Made by a program: the position numbers and the translations under genes. Shown one piece after another: positions 53,343-61,755 of a stretch of DNA of 64,000 bases. The DNA lies in contig NZ_PYFX01000007.1 in NCBI RefSeq assembly GCF_003020115.1, forward strand, positions 1 to 64,000, given 5' to 3'. Each line of letters opens with the position of its first letter. Position 1 is the first letter of the stretch. The notes beneath the pieces were generated by a model. The model was not told the DNA's origin. It did not search any database and saw only the letters and a program-made list of their open reading frames with translations. This DNA comes from Bradyrhizobium sp. MOS002 (GTDB lineage Bacteria; Pseudomonadota; Alphaproteobacteria; Rhizobiales; Xanthobacteraceae).

Positions 53343-54506
53343 CTATTTGCGAAGCAGCCGAACTGCGCGGCGCGCCGCCGCGTAGGCGATGCCGTGCGCC
53401 GCGAGCGCTCCGTGAACGAGCGCCACGATGGGGTCGTTCCGCCGCAACGGTATCAGCACGTCGCCGACGGCGAAGCGCCCGCGCCAGATCGGGTTGATCA
53501 TGGGGTGATCGGCGCTCGCCGTGGAATCCGCGCTGGCGATGGCGGGATCGGCGCAGAGGCGGCGGGTGAGCTCGAGCGTGAGCTGCACGCCCGGCGAATA
53601 TCGTGCAAAGCGCTCGTCGATGCCGAGCTTGAAGAAGAAAGCGCGATCCTGATGGCGTAGCACGATGCCGGCGGCCACCGGCGTCGCGCCGGCGCTAAGG
53701 GTGACGATCTCGCATTGCGCGGTTTCCGCGAGCGCGGGAACGGCGCGACGGATGAAGGTTGCATCGCCGGCATGCTGGACCAGCGCGGTGCCGCGCTTGC
53801 CTTTCCAGCCACTGGCTTCGAGCTGCAAGAATGTCTCGAGTGCGGGCCTGATCTCGTCGGGGCTGTGCGCGACGTCGAACACGACGGCGCCGTGTTCTTC
53901 GAGACGATGGCGCTGGCGGCGCAGCTCCTTGAGCTTTTTGGTACCGAGCGCGTCGCGTAGCAGCGTCTCGCCGTCCTGCGTCGCATCAAGACTGGCGCGG
54001 ATGTAGGAGTTCAGGAGGCGCGGCTTCAGGCCGTCGCGGTTCAGAGCCTGATTGAGAGCGGTCATTGTCGCCCCGTGGAGCGCGACGTCGTTCAGCACGA
54101 GCGCGTGCGCTCCGGCCGCGCGGGCCTGCTGTAACAAGCGCGTCGCTGCCTCGATCGGGGCATCGCGGTCGATCAGCGGGCTGCATAGCGTGCCGTAGGG
54201 ATGCGCGCTCACCAGAGCGGGCAGGGGGATCTTCCATGCCCGCCAGAGCGAGATCACCGGCATCAGCCCGATCAGCCGCGATCCATCGCACGCGGGAAGC
54301 GCCGAAGCATCCGTGCGGCCGCGCGCGGTTGCACTGACAGCGAGCTCCCAGCCCGGCAGGTAATATCCGTTCGGCTCGACCGCGCGCTGCGCGAGTGCGC
54401 GCCACTGGCCGGGGTCGATCGCAGTGAGCGGGACACGCGCGCGCGAGGCCGCGGCAGGCTTTGCCGATGCCGGATTGATCGCAGCCTGGTGCGCGATATC
54501 GACCAC
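53343..54506 (-). CDS. GNAT-like acyltransferase, CelD/BioF2-type domain
   Basis: A 387-residue protein with a GNAT-type (Acetyltransf_6, FemAB-like) central domain. ELRRQRHRLEEHGAVVFDV, LQLEASGWKGKRGTAL and FFKLGIDERFARYSPGVQLTLEL are characteristic of CelD/BcsL-like proteins associated with polysaccharide or cell-wall modification. There is no membrane segment. The acceptor is unknown, and the neighbouring genes give no pathway. It ends 8 bases from the converging DsbA-like gene. Confidence 0.8.
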   Translation of the reverse strand: MVDIAHQAAINPASAKPAAASRARVPLTAIDPGQWRALAQRAVEPNGYYLPGWELAVSATARGRTDASALPACDGSRLIGLMPVISLWRAWKIPLPALVSAHPYGTLCSPLIDRDAPIEAATRLLQQARAAGAHALVLNDVALHGATMTALNQALNRDGLKPRLLNSYIRASLDATQDGETLLRDALGTKKLKELRRQRHRLEEHGAVVFDVAHSPDEIRPALETFLQLEASGWKGKRGTALVQHAGDATFIRRAVPALAETAQCEIVTLSAGATPVAAGIVLRHQDRAFFFKLGIDERFARYSPGVQLTLELTRRLCADPAIASADSTASADHPMINPIWRGRFAVGDVLIPLRRNDPIVALVHGALAAHGIAYAAARRAVRLLRK

Positions 54507-54676
54507 GTCCCGTCGTCCCCGTTCAGGAGGCCTTGCTTAGCGCAAAGATTGGAAAATACCGTTGGGACGCCGCTTCAATTCGAGTGGTAATATTAACGTC
54601 TCGTTGAGCATCCGGCCGCGAGCCGCCGGATGCGCCGATGGGTACGCCAGAATTGCTCTCGACCCGGAGGATCATC

Positions 54677-55105
54677 ATGGTCGTAACACCTTTTACGCCG
54701 ATTGCGTCGCTCCTTGGCGGCGCGTTGATCGGCTTGTCCGCCGTGCTGCTGATGTGGACGACGGGGCGGATCGCCGGGGTCAGCGGTATCGCGGCGCGAC
54801 TGTTTCCGCCTTACGAGGATCGGGAATTGGCCGGCCGGCTCGCCTTCGTCGCGGGCCTCGTCCTCGCGCCCGTCCTGGCGCGCCTTGTCACCGGAAGCCT
54901 GCCAGCGCAAACGATCGCCGCGGGAACGCCGCTTCTGATTGTCGCGGGATTGCTCACTGGCTTCGGCGCGGTGTGGGGCAGCGGCTGCACTTCCGGCCAC
55001 GGCGTCTGCGGTTTGTCGCGGCTGTCGGTGCGATCGCTGGTCGCGACCATGACTTTCATGGCGGCCGGCATGGCGACCGTCTTCGTGATGCGGCACTGGA
55101 GCTGA
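54677..55105 (+). CDS. YeeE/YedE-family sulfur transporter, N-terminal half
   Basis: A 142-residue protein with four membrane helices. The conserved core FGAVWGSGCTSGHGVCGLSRLSVRS includes the cysteine pair typical of YeeE/YedE (DUF395) proteins, which take up thiosulfate or related sulfur species (established for YeeE/TsuA). The ATG at 54677 has GGAGG six bases upstream. The next gene encodes the second half, 5 bases later. Together they equal one full-length transporter. Confidence 0.88.
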   Translation: MVVTPFTPIASLLGGALIGLSAVLLMWTTGRIAGVSGIAARLFPPYEDRELAGRLAFVAGLVLAPVLARLVTGSLPAQTIAAGTPLLIVAGLLTGFGAVWGSGCTSGHGVCGLSRLSVRSLVATMTFMAAGMATVFVMRHWS

Positions 55106-55110
55106 CCACG

Positions 55111-55578
55111 ATGACAATCCTCATTCAATTCGGGATCGGTGTGGTCTTTGGCCTTGGCCTCATCATCTCAGGCATGTCGAACCCGGCAAAAGTACTAAAT
55201 TTCCTGGACGTTGGCGGCATCACGGCAGGAACGTGGGACGCGAGCCTGGCCTTGGTGATGGCTGGCGCGGTCGCGGTGACCTTCATCGGCTTCAGCCGCG
55301 TCTTGAAACTGGCGCGGCCTGCCTTCGCCGATCGCTTCTATGTCCCAACGCGAAAAGATATCGATCCGAGAATTATCGCCGGTCCCGCCATCTTCGGTAT
55401 CGGCTGGGGTCTTGCAGGCTTTTGTCCAGGCCCGGCGTTGACCGCGCTCGGATTTGGCTCGGCTTCCGCCTTCATCTTCGTCGCAGCGATGTGTGCCGGC
55501 ATGGTGCTCGCCCGCTTCATCGCGCAGGTTCCGTCGGCAGCACGTGTCGTCACGCCGGCAGATCCGCTCGAAACCTGA
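55111..55578 (+). CDS. YeeE/YedE-family sulfur transporter, C-terminal half
   Basis: A 155-residue protein with four membrane helices. GLGLIISGMSNPAKVLNFLDV and the Cys-containing GIGWGLAGFCPGPALTALGFG are standard for the second YeeE/YedE half. The two-gene split form is common in proteobacteria, often near sulfide or persulfide enzymes. None is seen here. The gene is co-transcribed with the preceding half. Confidence 0.88.
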   Translation: MTILIQFGIGVVFGLGLIISGMSNPAKVLNFLDVGGITAGTWDASLALVMAGAVAVTFIGFSRVLKLARPAFADRFYVPTRKDIDPRIIAGPAIFGIGWGLAGFCPGPALTALGFGSASAFIFVAAMCAGMVLARFIAQVPSAARVVTPADPLET

Positions 55579-55635
55579 CATGGACAGGACCGGGCGAGTT
55601 ATCTCGTCCGGTCCCGTCTGTCATGGCTTCATCGA

Positions 55636-55965
55636 CTACCAGCGATCGCCGACACCGACGCCAACGCTGACGCCGGGCGCGCGGATGCCGACGCCGCCGC
55701 GCGGACCATCGTCCCAGTCGCGATACGTGCGGCGCTCATAGTAGCGGTCACGCGGCATGGTCGCGTAGGAGTCGCGCACGATCACGCGCGAGCCGCCGCG
55801 GGTGCGATAGCAATTGCCGGAATCGTCGCAGACCAGCCGCACTTCCTGAACGAGATCGGGGCTGGTGTATTCGCTGGTCGTGTAGACGTCAGCGGCCTTG
55901 GCGCCGCTCACTGCTGCCAGGGCTCCGACGCCAGCCAGCAATGCAATCGTGAATGTCCTCATCAT
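55636..55965 (-). CDS. Small exported protein (109 aa)
   Basis: The protein has a signal peptide (residues 1-25, ending SGAKAAD), a short Cys-containing part (VCDDSGNCYRTRGGSRVIV), an Arg/Tyr/Asp-rich stretch (RDRYYERRTYRDWDD) and a Gly/Val tail (APGVSVGVGVGDRW). This composition is typical of small secreted proteins of Bradyrhizobium with no known role. The start at 55965 (MMRTFT) follows GAGGAGGACATG. Confidence 0.7.
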   Translation of the reverse strand: MMRTFTIALLAGVGALAAVSGAKAADVYTTSEYTSPDLVQEVRLVCDDSGNCYRTRGGSRVIVRDSYATMPRDRYYERRTYRDWDDGPRGGVGIRAPGVSVGVGVGDRW

Positions 55966-56074
55966 GTCCTCCTCGAAACTGCCCTCGGCGGTAACAAGAA
56001 GGGGAGGCGGCGATCGTTCCGGCAGAATTACAGGTTTTTCCCGGAACCCGATCGCGTGTCGGCGTGATTTGTTC

Positions 56075-56479
56075 CTAGATCGGATCGTAGCTTTCCGACC
56101 CACAGATGTCGTCCGCTTCGGCGCGGCGGCGATCGACCACCTTACCGCCTGATATCGTCACGATGTAAGTCTGTGGCCCGAGCGGCGATCCGGTGGCAGA
56201 GGTGAGCTGGGCGCGGACGCAAGCTGTCCAGCCCTGTCCCCGCACCTCACGATGGGGCGGGGCGACATGCACCTCGCGCGGATAGGACGTGCTGAGGAAG
56301 ACGAATTCGATCTGCTCGCGCACGACGCGTTTGACGTCGGGGGGCGATTCGGGCGGCGGCTGCTCGGCCTCCTTCATGCGCATGAACTCGGGCACCGGGG
56401 CGCGGCTGTCGGCAAAGCCGCAGGCCCCGAGCGCGAGCGCGGCGGCCAGCAGCGCCGCATGAGCAATAATCCGTAACAT
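56075..56479 (-). CDS. Hypothetical lipoprotein (134 aa)
   Basis: A lipobox LGACG near residue 20 ends a signal of the lipoprotein type. The mature part is hydrophilic: QIEFVFLSTSYPREVHVAPPHREVRGQGW (seen as FVFLSTSYPREVHVAPPHRE), Cys at WTACVRAQL and a terminal DDICGSESYDPI. The centre SPLGPQTYIVTISGGKVVDRRRA suggests a compact beta domain. No family with known function was recognised. The start at 56479 is chosen to give the lipoprotein signal. Confidence 0.75.
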   Translation of the reverse strand: MLRIIAHAALLAAALALGACGFADSRAPVPEFMRMKEAEQPPPESPPDVKRVVREQIEFVFLSTSYPREVHVAPPHREVRGQGWTACVRAQLTSATGSPLGPQTYIVTISGGKVVDRRRAEADDICGSESYDPI

Positions 56480-56647
56480 CCGTGAAGGTCCCCTGCGGGC
56501 CAAAACATAGGCACGAAGGCGATCCGACGAAGACCCCGCCGATCAAGATTTCCTGAAGTCAGGAATTCCTGAAGTCTTGGAGCCCGCGGCATTGGCTATT
56601 CCATAATTGCCGGCTAGTTTGTGCCCTAGACGAGGGGGATTGCGCCC

Positions 56648-56881
56648 ATGAGGATTTTGGTCATAGCGGCCGCGGTGCTGGCGCTGGCGGTTGCCTCCGC
56701 GCAGGCGCAGATGGGCGGCGGCAGGCGTCAGCCTAACGAGGGCGGCCAGAAGGCGGACAACAAGCCCAAGGTCGACGAGAAGGCCTACAAGGCCGCACTC
56801 GAGCGCATTCCCGAGTCCAAGGAGAAGTACGATCCGTGGAGCGGGGCGCGTCCGCCTGAACCTGCCAAGAAGCCGAAATAG
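56648..56881 (+). CDS. Small exported protein, IPxSK...DPW family (77 aa)
   Basis: The protein has a signal peptide (residues 1-21, ending SAQAQMG), a Gly/Lys-rich part and the segment AYKAALERIPESKEKYDPWSGAR. The same pattern (AYKETLKKIPDSKASNDPWGGMR) is in the gene at 60632-60943, so the two are paralogs of a small exported family. The role is unknown. Its stop codon is followed at once by the GTG start of the PQQ dehydrogenase, indicating co-expression. Confidence 0.75.
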   Translation: MRILVIAAAVLALAVASAQAQMGGGRRQPNEGGQKADNKPKVDEKAYKAALERIPESKEKYDPWSGARPPEPAKKPK

Positions 56882-58930
56882 GTGAGGCGGGCGTTGGCGA
56901 CCCGCCCCTGCTGTTCGGCCGCTCTCATCACGCTCCTCTTGTTTTCGTCGCGGCCAGGCATCGCCTGGGAGAGCTGGGGTGGCGATCCCGGCGGCTCGCG
57001 ATTCTCGCCATTGCGAGAGATCACGCCCGACAATGTCGGCAACCTGGTTCGGGCCTTCGAATTCCACACGGGCGATCTCGCGGTGCGGCCGCCCGCGGTG
57101 ATGCGGCGAACCAAATTCCAGGCGACGCCGCTGTTCGTCGAGGACAGCCTGGTCTTCTGCTCGCCTTTCAACGAGGTGATCGCGCTCGATCCCGGCACGG
57201 GCGCGCAGAAATGGCGCTACGATCCCAAGATCGCGATCAACCAGCGTCCCGCCAATCGCTACGTCTGCCGCGGCGTCACTTACTGGATCGACAACGAGGC
57301 GCCTGTCGATGCCGCATGTCGATCGCGCATCTTCATGGGCACCAACGATGTCCGCCTGATCGCGCTCGATGCGACGACGGGAATCCCCTGTGCCGACTTC
57401 GGCAAGGGCGGTGAGGTCAGGCCCGACATAGGCATGAAGCTGGAATGGCCCGGCGAATTCCAGATCACCTCGCCGCCAGCGGTCGGCCGGGGTGTGATCG
57501 TGGTCGGCTCCGCGATCGGCGACAACCGCCGCGTCGACGCACCGAGCGGTGTGGTGCGCGCGTTCGATGCGCGTAGCGGTCAGCCACGCTGGACCTTCGA
57601 GCCGCTCAAGCGCGACGGTATCGAAGCCGGTCACGCCAATGTCTGGGCGCCGATGTCGGTCGACCCCGCGCGCGGGTTGGTGTTCCTGCCGACATCCTCT
57701 CCATCGCCGGATTTCTGGGGCGGCAAGCGGCCGGGCAACAACGAACATGCCAATTCGGTGGTCGCGCTGCGCATCGAGACCGGCGAGCTCGTATGGGCAT
57801 TCCAGACCGTGCACCACGACGTCTGGGACTACGATCTGCCGGCGCAGCCGACGCTCACGCGCATCGACACCGGCGAAGGTCAGCGCGATGTCGTGATCCA
57901 GCCGACCAAGCAGGGTTTTGTCTTCGTGCTCGATCGCGATACCGGAAAGCCGGTGTGGCCGGTCGAGGAGCGCAGCGTTCCGCAGGGGGCCATGGAAGGC
58001 GAACGGCTGTCGCCCACGCAGCCATTCCCGACACATGTGCCGGCGCTGATGCCGCAGAGAATCTCGACGGAGGATGCGCTCTCGTTCTTGCCCGGCTGGC
58101 GCCGCTCTGCTTGTGCAAAGCGGTTCGCGGAGGCACGTAACGAAGGGCTTTTCACGCCACCCTCAACGCAAGGCACGCTGGAATACCCCTTCACCGGCGG
58201 CGGCGTGAACTGGGGCAGCGCGGCCTTCGATCCCGTCAACCAGGTCCTCTATGCCAACACCAGCCGGGCCGTTCATCTGATCAAGCTGATCGCACGCGCG
58301 GAGGCGGCCGGATACGATCCGCCGCCCGGTCATGATTTCGGCCAGCAGACGGGCGCGCCGTTTGCGATGTCGCGGGCGGTGGTGACATCGCCGCTCGGGT
58401 TTCTTTGCAACAAGCCGCCCTGGGGCGAGATGGTCGCGGTCGATTTGAAGGCCGGAAAGATCCTCTGGCGTTCGACCGTCGGCACGACCGAGGATCTCGC
58501 CCCGCTTGGCATGCCGTTGCCGTGGGGTGCGCCGCTCGTCAACGGGCTCGCGGTCACGGCAGGCGGGCTCGCTTTCACCGGCGCTATGGACGCCTATTTG
58601 CGCGCCTTCGATACGCGAAGCGGAAGGGAGCTGTGGCAAGGCCGGCTGCCGGTGCCCGGAGTCGCCAATCCCATGACCTATCTCTGGAAGGGCGAGCAGT
58701 ATGTCGCCATCGGCGCCGGCGGCCACTCCGAGGCAGGCACCTCGATCGGCGACAGCGTCGTGGCGTTTCGCCTGGCACGGCCGGGCGAGGGGCCGTCGCT
58801 ATGGTCGCGGACCATCGATCGTCCCGGTGGACGATTTTTTGCGGCATCATCGGCGATCGCGCTCGCGATCGTCGCGCTCGTGGTTGCAAGCCTGCGCTGG
58901 CGTCGCCGGCGTCGTATCGCGCGAACATGA
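56882..58930 (+). CDS. PQQ-dependent dehydrogenase with C-terminal membrane anchor
   Basis: A 682-residue quinoprotein. A signal peptide (residues about 1-28) precedes an eight-bladed propeller with tryptophan-docking repeats (GTGAQKWRYDPK, SGQPRWTFEPL, TGELVWAFQTVHHDVWDYDLPAQPTL, AGKILWRSTVG, SGRELWQGRLPVP). VHHDVWDYDLPAQP and WGAPLVNGLAVTAGGLAFTG are typical of the GDH/quinate-type family. A single membrane helix lies near the C-terminus (FFAASSAIALAIVALVVASL, about 650-670). Classical mGDH has five N-terminal helices instead. It oxidises an alcohol or sugar in the periplasm and passes electrons to quinone. The exact substrate is unknown. Confidence 0.9.
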   Translation: MRRALATRPCCSAALITLLLFSSRPGIAWESWGGDPGGSRFSPLREITPDNVGNLVRAFEFHTGDLAVRPPAVMRRTKFQATPLFVEDSLVFCSPFNEVIALDPGTGAQKWRYDPKIAINQRPANRYVCRGVTYWIDNEAPVDAACRSRIFMGTNDVRLIALDATTGIPCADFGKGGEVRPDIGMKLEWPGEFQITSPPAVGRGVIVVGSAIGDNRRVDAPSGVVRAFDARSGQPRWTFEPLKRDGIEAGHANVWAPMSVDPARGLVFLPTSSPSPDFWGGKRPGNNEHANSVVALRIETGELVWAFQTVHHDVWDYDLPAQPTLTRIDTGEGQRDVVIQPTKQGFVFVLDRDTGKPVWPVEERSVPQGAMEGERLSPTQPFPTHVPALMPQRISTEDALSFLPGWRRSACAKRFAEARNEGLFTPPSTQGTLEYPFTGGGVNWGSAAFDPVNQVLYANTSRAVHLIKLIARAEAAGYDPPPGHDFGQQTGAPFAMSRAVVTSPLGFLCNKPPWGEMVAVDLKAGKILWRSTVGTTEDLAPLGMPLPWGAPLVNGLAVTAGGLAFTGAMDAYLRAFDTRSGRELWQGRLPVPGVANPMTYLWKGEQYVAIGAGGHSEAGTSIGDSVVAFRLARPGEGPSLWSRTIDRPGGRFFAASSAIALAIVALVVASLRWRRRRRIART

Positions 58931-58977
58931 CGCAGCCATCGCGCGCGCGATGCGAACGATCGTTCACATCATACGCA

Positions 58978-59220
58978 CTACTGTTCGAAAGCGAGGCCGA
59001 TGCGCCTGTCTCGGCGCCAGACGGTGCGGCATTTCCGCACGAAATTGTCACGCGTGATCGCGAGTGTGAACGATCGCGGTAATGTGACGAGGGCATCGAG
59101 ATCGATTGCGGCGCCGTTCGCCGACATGTTTCGCACCGTGCACGTGATGCCGCTATTTTCAAAGGTGATCGTTGCACCCTTGAAAACACGGTAACGCTGC
59201 GCTGCACGCTTCTCGATCAT
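58978..59220 (-). CDS. PilZ-domain protein (80 aa)
   Basis: A minimal PilZ protein. The RxxxR motif is in KRAAQRYRVFKGATI, and the second motif is NMSANGAAIDL, close to (D/N)xSxxG. A strand CRTVWRRDRRIGLAFEQ ends it. PilZ domains bind cyclic di-GMP through these two motifs. Single-domain forms often act as adaptors in motility or polysaccharide control. The start at 59220 (MIEKRAAQ) is chosen because homologs begin just before the Arg motif. Confidence 0.85.
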   Translation of the reverse strand: MIEKRAAQRYRVFKGATITFENSGITCTVRNMSANGAAIDLDALVTLPRSFTLAITRDNFVRKCRTVWRRDRRIGLAFEQ

Positions 59221-59400
59221 CCGCGTTAATCCATAATGATGTTTGTGAAGTAGTGCATAGAAATTACGTTGAACTAAACTCAATACTGGCGCTACTTGCA
59301 CAGCGCTTCAGATTTCGTTTACGACGTCGAAGCGGAAATCACTCCGCCGACTTTCCCCCCAAGCCGTCCTTTGTGGCGCTACGCGCCGATGGAGATATTG

Positions 59401-59694
59401 ATGAAGACCACGCTTTCGCTTCTGTTCGCCGCGACGCTCTCGCTGTCGTCCATGCCCGCCCACGCCACCAAGCTCGATCTCGCGACCATGAGCTGCAAGC
59501 AGTTCCTCGAGAGCGGCGACGACACCATCAAGATGGTGCTGACCTGGATGGACGGCTGGTACAAGGGCGATGAAGAGAACGCAATCATCGACACCGACGT
59601 TTTCGTCGAGAACGCCAAGCAGTTCGGCAGCTATTGCGGAAAGAACCCGAACGTCAGCATCGTCACCGCGGCTGATGAAGTGCTTGGCAAGTAA
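59401..59694 (+). CDS. HdeA/HdeB-like periplasmic protein
   Basis: A 97-residue protein with a signal peptide (ending PAHATKL). The mature part has a Cys pair (MSCKQFL and SYCGKNPN), LTWMDGWYKGDEEN and a helical C-terminus, as in the HdeA/HdeB acid-stress chaperone family, which holds unfolded periplasmic proteins at low pH. The start at 59401 gives the export signal. A likely terminator follows at 59757. Confidence 0.85.
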   Translation: MKTTLSLLFAATLSLSSMPAHATKLDLATMSCKQFLESGDDTIKMVLTWMDGWYKGDEENAIIDTDVFVENAKQFGSYCGKNPNVSIVTAADEVLGK

Positions 59695-59756
59695 CTGCTC
59701 CCGCGTGACGGCGCGAAGCGCGACCGCGCTTCCTGTCTCGACATGACGCCATCGAG

Positions 59757-59797
59757 AGCCGCGGTGCGCTTTGCGCTCACGCGGCTTTCTTCTTTTC
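59757..59797 (+). terminator. Probable terminator after HdeA-like gene
   Basis: AGCCGCG pairs with CGCGGCT across a loop that itself contains TGCGC/GCGCT. A T-rich stretch (TTCTTCTTTTC) follows. Confidence 0.5.
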
Positions 59798-59806
59798 GGA
59801 TCATGC

Positions 59807-60310
59807 TTACCCCGGCAGCATCGCGAACGCGCTCGACACCATCGCCACCGGCTTGTTGTCGGTGGCCGAGAGCAGCGTGACCCTGCCGAAGCTCATGGTG
59901 CGTCCAAGTCGCACCACGCGGGCGTCGGCCAGCACGTCCGACGAGGAGACGGCGCGCATGAAATGCGTGGTCTGGTCGACCGTCGTCATCGGACGGTAGC
60001 CGCGGTTGGCGGCGAGATTCGCGATCACCATCGCGGTGTCGGCGAGCGCCATCAGCGCCTGGCCGCAGACCACGCCGCCGTTGCGGCACAGGCGCTCCGA
60101 GAACGGCATGCGCAGGAGCGCTGCCGGCTGCCAGTCGGGCACGTCCGGCGGCGGCAGGTGCTCGATGCGCTCGACCGACAGGTTGAGATCCTGGACCCAC
60201 GGCGCAAAGACCTCGCCGAGGATGCGTCGGGCCTCAGTGATGCCGAACTCGGCTTCTGGCTGCGATGGCATTGCTGTCGTTTCCTCCGTGTTGCCGGATA
60301 TTTCGGCCAT
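59807..60310 (-). CDS. PaaI-family thioesterase
   Basis: A 167-residue hotdog-fold protein. LCRNGGVVCGQALMALADTAMVIANL, MTTVDQTTHFMRAV and ARVVRLGRTMSFGRVTLLS follow the PaaI/YdiI acyl-CoA thioesterase pattern, with the catalytic region in GGVVCGQALMALAD. It probably hydrolyses aromatic or medium-chain acyl-CoA in the cytosol. An in-frame ATG at 60271 is an alternative start. It stands alone. Confidence 0.85.
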   Translation of the reverse strand: MAEISGNTEETTAMPSQPEAEFGITEARRILGEVFAPWVQDLNLSVERIEHLPPPDVPDWQPAALLRMPFSERLCRNGGVVCGQALMALADTAMVIANLAANRGYRPMTTVDQTTHFMRAVSSSDVLADARVVRLGRTMSFGRVTLLSATDNKPVAMVSSAFAMLPG

Positions 60311-60418
60311 TCTGGGCGGACCGGCGCGGCAAAGTCACCCGGTCTGCCGCGGGTCCCGTCGGCTTGAAAATGCCTGACTTCGCCCGGTATGATGCCACGG
60401 AGTGGATATGGGTGGGTG

Positions 60419-60550
60419 ATGTTGCGTCGGTATGTCCTCGTGTTTTGTCTGGCCGGCATCGGCCTGTTGCTGAACGGGTGCACCAAGTGCGGCCCGATCT
60501 GGGACGACTGGCTCCACGCGCCGAAATCGTGCAAATCGGACCGGCTCTAG
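60419..60550 (+). CDS. Very small lipoprotein (43 aa)
   Basis: The frame encodes MLRRYVLVFCLAGIGLLLNG, then CTKCGPIWDDWLHAPKS and a short end. The hydrophobic lead and LLNGC form a lipoprotein signal, with C21 as the acylated residue. The mature part would be only 23 residues, with C24 and C38 available for a disulfide. A purine-rich GGGTGGG precedes the start. It is too short for most gene callers, and the function is unknown. Confidence 0.6.
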   Translation: MLRRYVLVFCLAGIGLLLNGCTKCGPIWDDWLHAPKSCKSDRL

Positions 60551-60631
60551 CGGGCCGTGCGGCCCCTGCGGTTGTGACAGGGGTGACAAGGCGCGGGCGA
60601 CCCGCCGCCATGGATGATCAAGGAGTCAATG

Positions 60632-60943
60632 ATGAAGCTTTTCCGTATGGCCGCGGTGCTGGCTGTCCTGGCAGGACCGGCCGCGCTGACGGGACCGGCC
60701 TATGCGCAAATGCCCAATCTCAATTTGCTGCAGGACGGTCCGAGCAAGACCCCCGAGGAGAAGGCCGCGGAAGCCGAGCGTGAGAAGGCCTACAAGGAAA
60801 CGCTGAAGAAGATTCCGGATTCCAAGGCCTCCAACGATCCCTGGGGCGGCATGCGCTCCGACCCGCCGAAGCAGTCGGCGGCGCCAAAGGCCTCGGCCGC
60901 AACCGGTGCGCCGAAGAAGAAATCCGGCACGACTGCCAATTGA
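60632..60943 (+). CDS. Small exported protein, IPxSK...DPW family (103 aa)
   Basis: The protein has a signal peptide (residues 1-25, ending GPAYAQMP), then KTPEEKAAEAEREKAYKETLKKIPDSKASNDPWGG (seen as AYKETLKKIPDSKASNDPW) and an Ala/Lys/Pro tail. It is paralogous to the 77-residue protein at 56648-56881 in the IPxSK...DPW part. ATGs at 60629 and 60632 are both possible. The latter has AAGGAG six bases upstream. Function unknown. Confidence 0.75.
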   Translation: MKLFRMAAVLAVLAGPAALTGPAYAQMPNLNLLQDGPSKTPEEKAAEAEREKAYKETLKKIPDSKASNDPWGGMRSDPPKQSAAPKASAATGAPKKKSGTTAN

Positions 60944-61049
60944 CCTTCCGCCCGATCGGAGGCGGCTGAGGCCTCCGGCGGGGGACTCCTCTTTGTTCGG
61001 CCTGCTTCCTACATTGCGCGGGAGCGTATTGCGTCGAGGAGGGCAGGAC

Positions 61050-61304
61050 ATGGCCGATCGTCCGCGGGATCTCGCCGAGCGGATGGCGCGCCGGCGCAAG
61101 ATGGGCGGCAAGCCCGGCCAAATGGCCGGCGACGGCTATCTGCGCGAGACCTTCACGCTGCCGCGCGCGGCGGCGCGGGAGAGGGCGCAGGCTTTCTTCG
61201 CCCGCTACCCCAAGGCCGGCTATATGAGCGCGGTCGAGCACTGGCGCGAGCTGCCCGGCGGCGACATCGAATTCACGATGCGGCGGCTGCCCAGCGCGGA
61301 CTAG
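61050..61304 (+). CDS. Small hypothetical protein (84 aa)
   Basis: The protein starts MADRPRDLAERMARRRKMGG and contains YLRETFTLPRAAARERAQAFF, YPKAGYMSAVEHWRELPGG and DIEFTMRRLPSAD. It is basic and soluble. GAGGAGGGCAGG lies before the ATG. This kind of short protein is common in Bradyrhizobium, and its role is unknown. Confidence 0.7.
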   Translation: MADRPRDLAERMARRRKMGGKPGQMAGDGYLRETFTLPRAAARERAQAFFARYPKAGYMSAVEHWRELPGGDIEFTMRRLPSAD

Positions 61305-61313
61305 GACCGGTCC

Positions 61314-61547
61314 CTATTCGAAGGTTTCGGATGTGATGCGGATCCGGAACACGGGCTCCTTGGCCTCGTCCAGCAGCTCCATGTGCCATTCGGAATTTTC
61401 CTGGAGTTTGCGGGCGATGCCGGCGGCCATGTCGGCGCAGACGCTGGTCATCTCCTTCCAGGCCGAATCGCGATCGGCAAATTCCGACGCCTGGTCGGCA
61501 CAGCCGGAATAGCGGCCGTTCCGGATTCGAAAGAAGTAGAGCGGCAT
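61314..61547 (-). CDS. DUF6894-like small protein (77 aa)
   Basis: MPLYFFRIRNGRYSGCADQASEF at the N-terminus matches the MPLYFFHxxDG start of a large family of small rhizobial proteins (DUF6894). It is followed by a helical part with AGIARKLQEN and a final strand PVFRIRITSETFE. The function is unknown. The start at 61547 is fixed by that motif. Confidence 0.8.
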   Translation of the reverse strand: MPLYFFRIRNGRYSGCADQASEFADRDSAWKEMTSVCADMAAGIARKLQENSEWHMELLDEAKEPVFRIRITSETFE

Positions 61548-61755
61548 GGTTCGCACCGATCGCGCGTAATGGCTCCGTCCCCACGGCCATAATCGCGGGC
61601 AGTCCATTCCCAAACCACCGGCAGATCAATTCCGGGCGGCTACGGAATAGCCCCCATGGACGCCGCTGCGCCCGGCACAAGCCATGCTGCTCTCTGCAGG
61701 CCATCGCGGCTGCGGCGCGCAGGCGCCAGGCCGCCGACGATCTCAGGCCGGCCGC

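Noticed and set aside
54562..55110. Extended 338-codon reading of the second YeeE/YedE half
   Set aside because: The upstream part is Arg-rich and overlaps the first half in another frame. Only the segment from 55111 has membrane helices.
56543..58036. 497-codon open frame antisense to the PQQ dehydrogenase
   Set aside because: The composition is typical of a shadow frame, and the quinoprotein motifs on the plus strand are clear.
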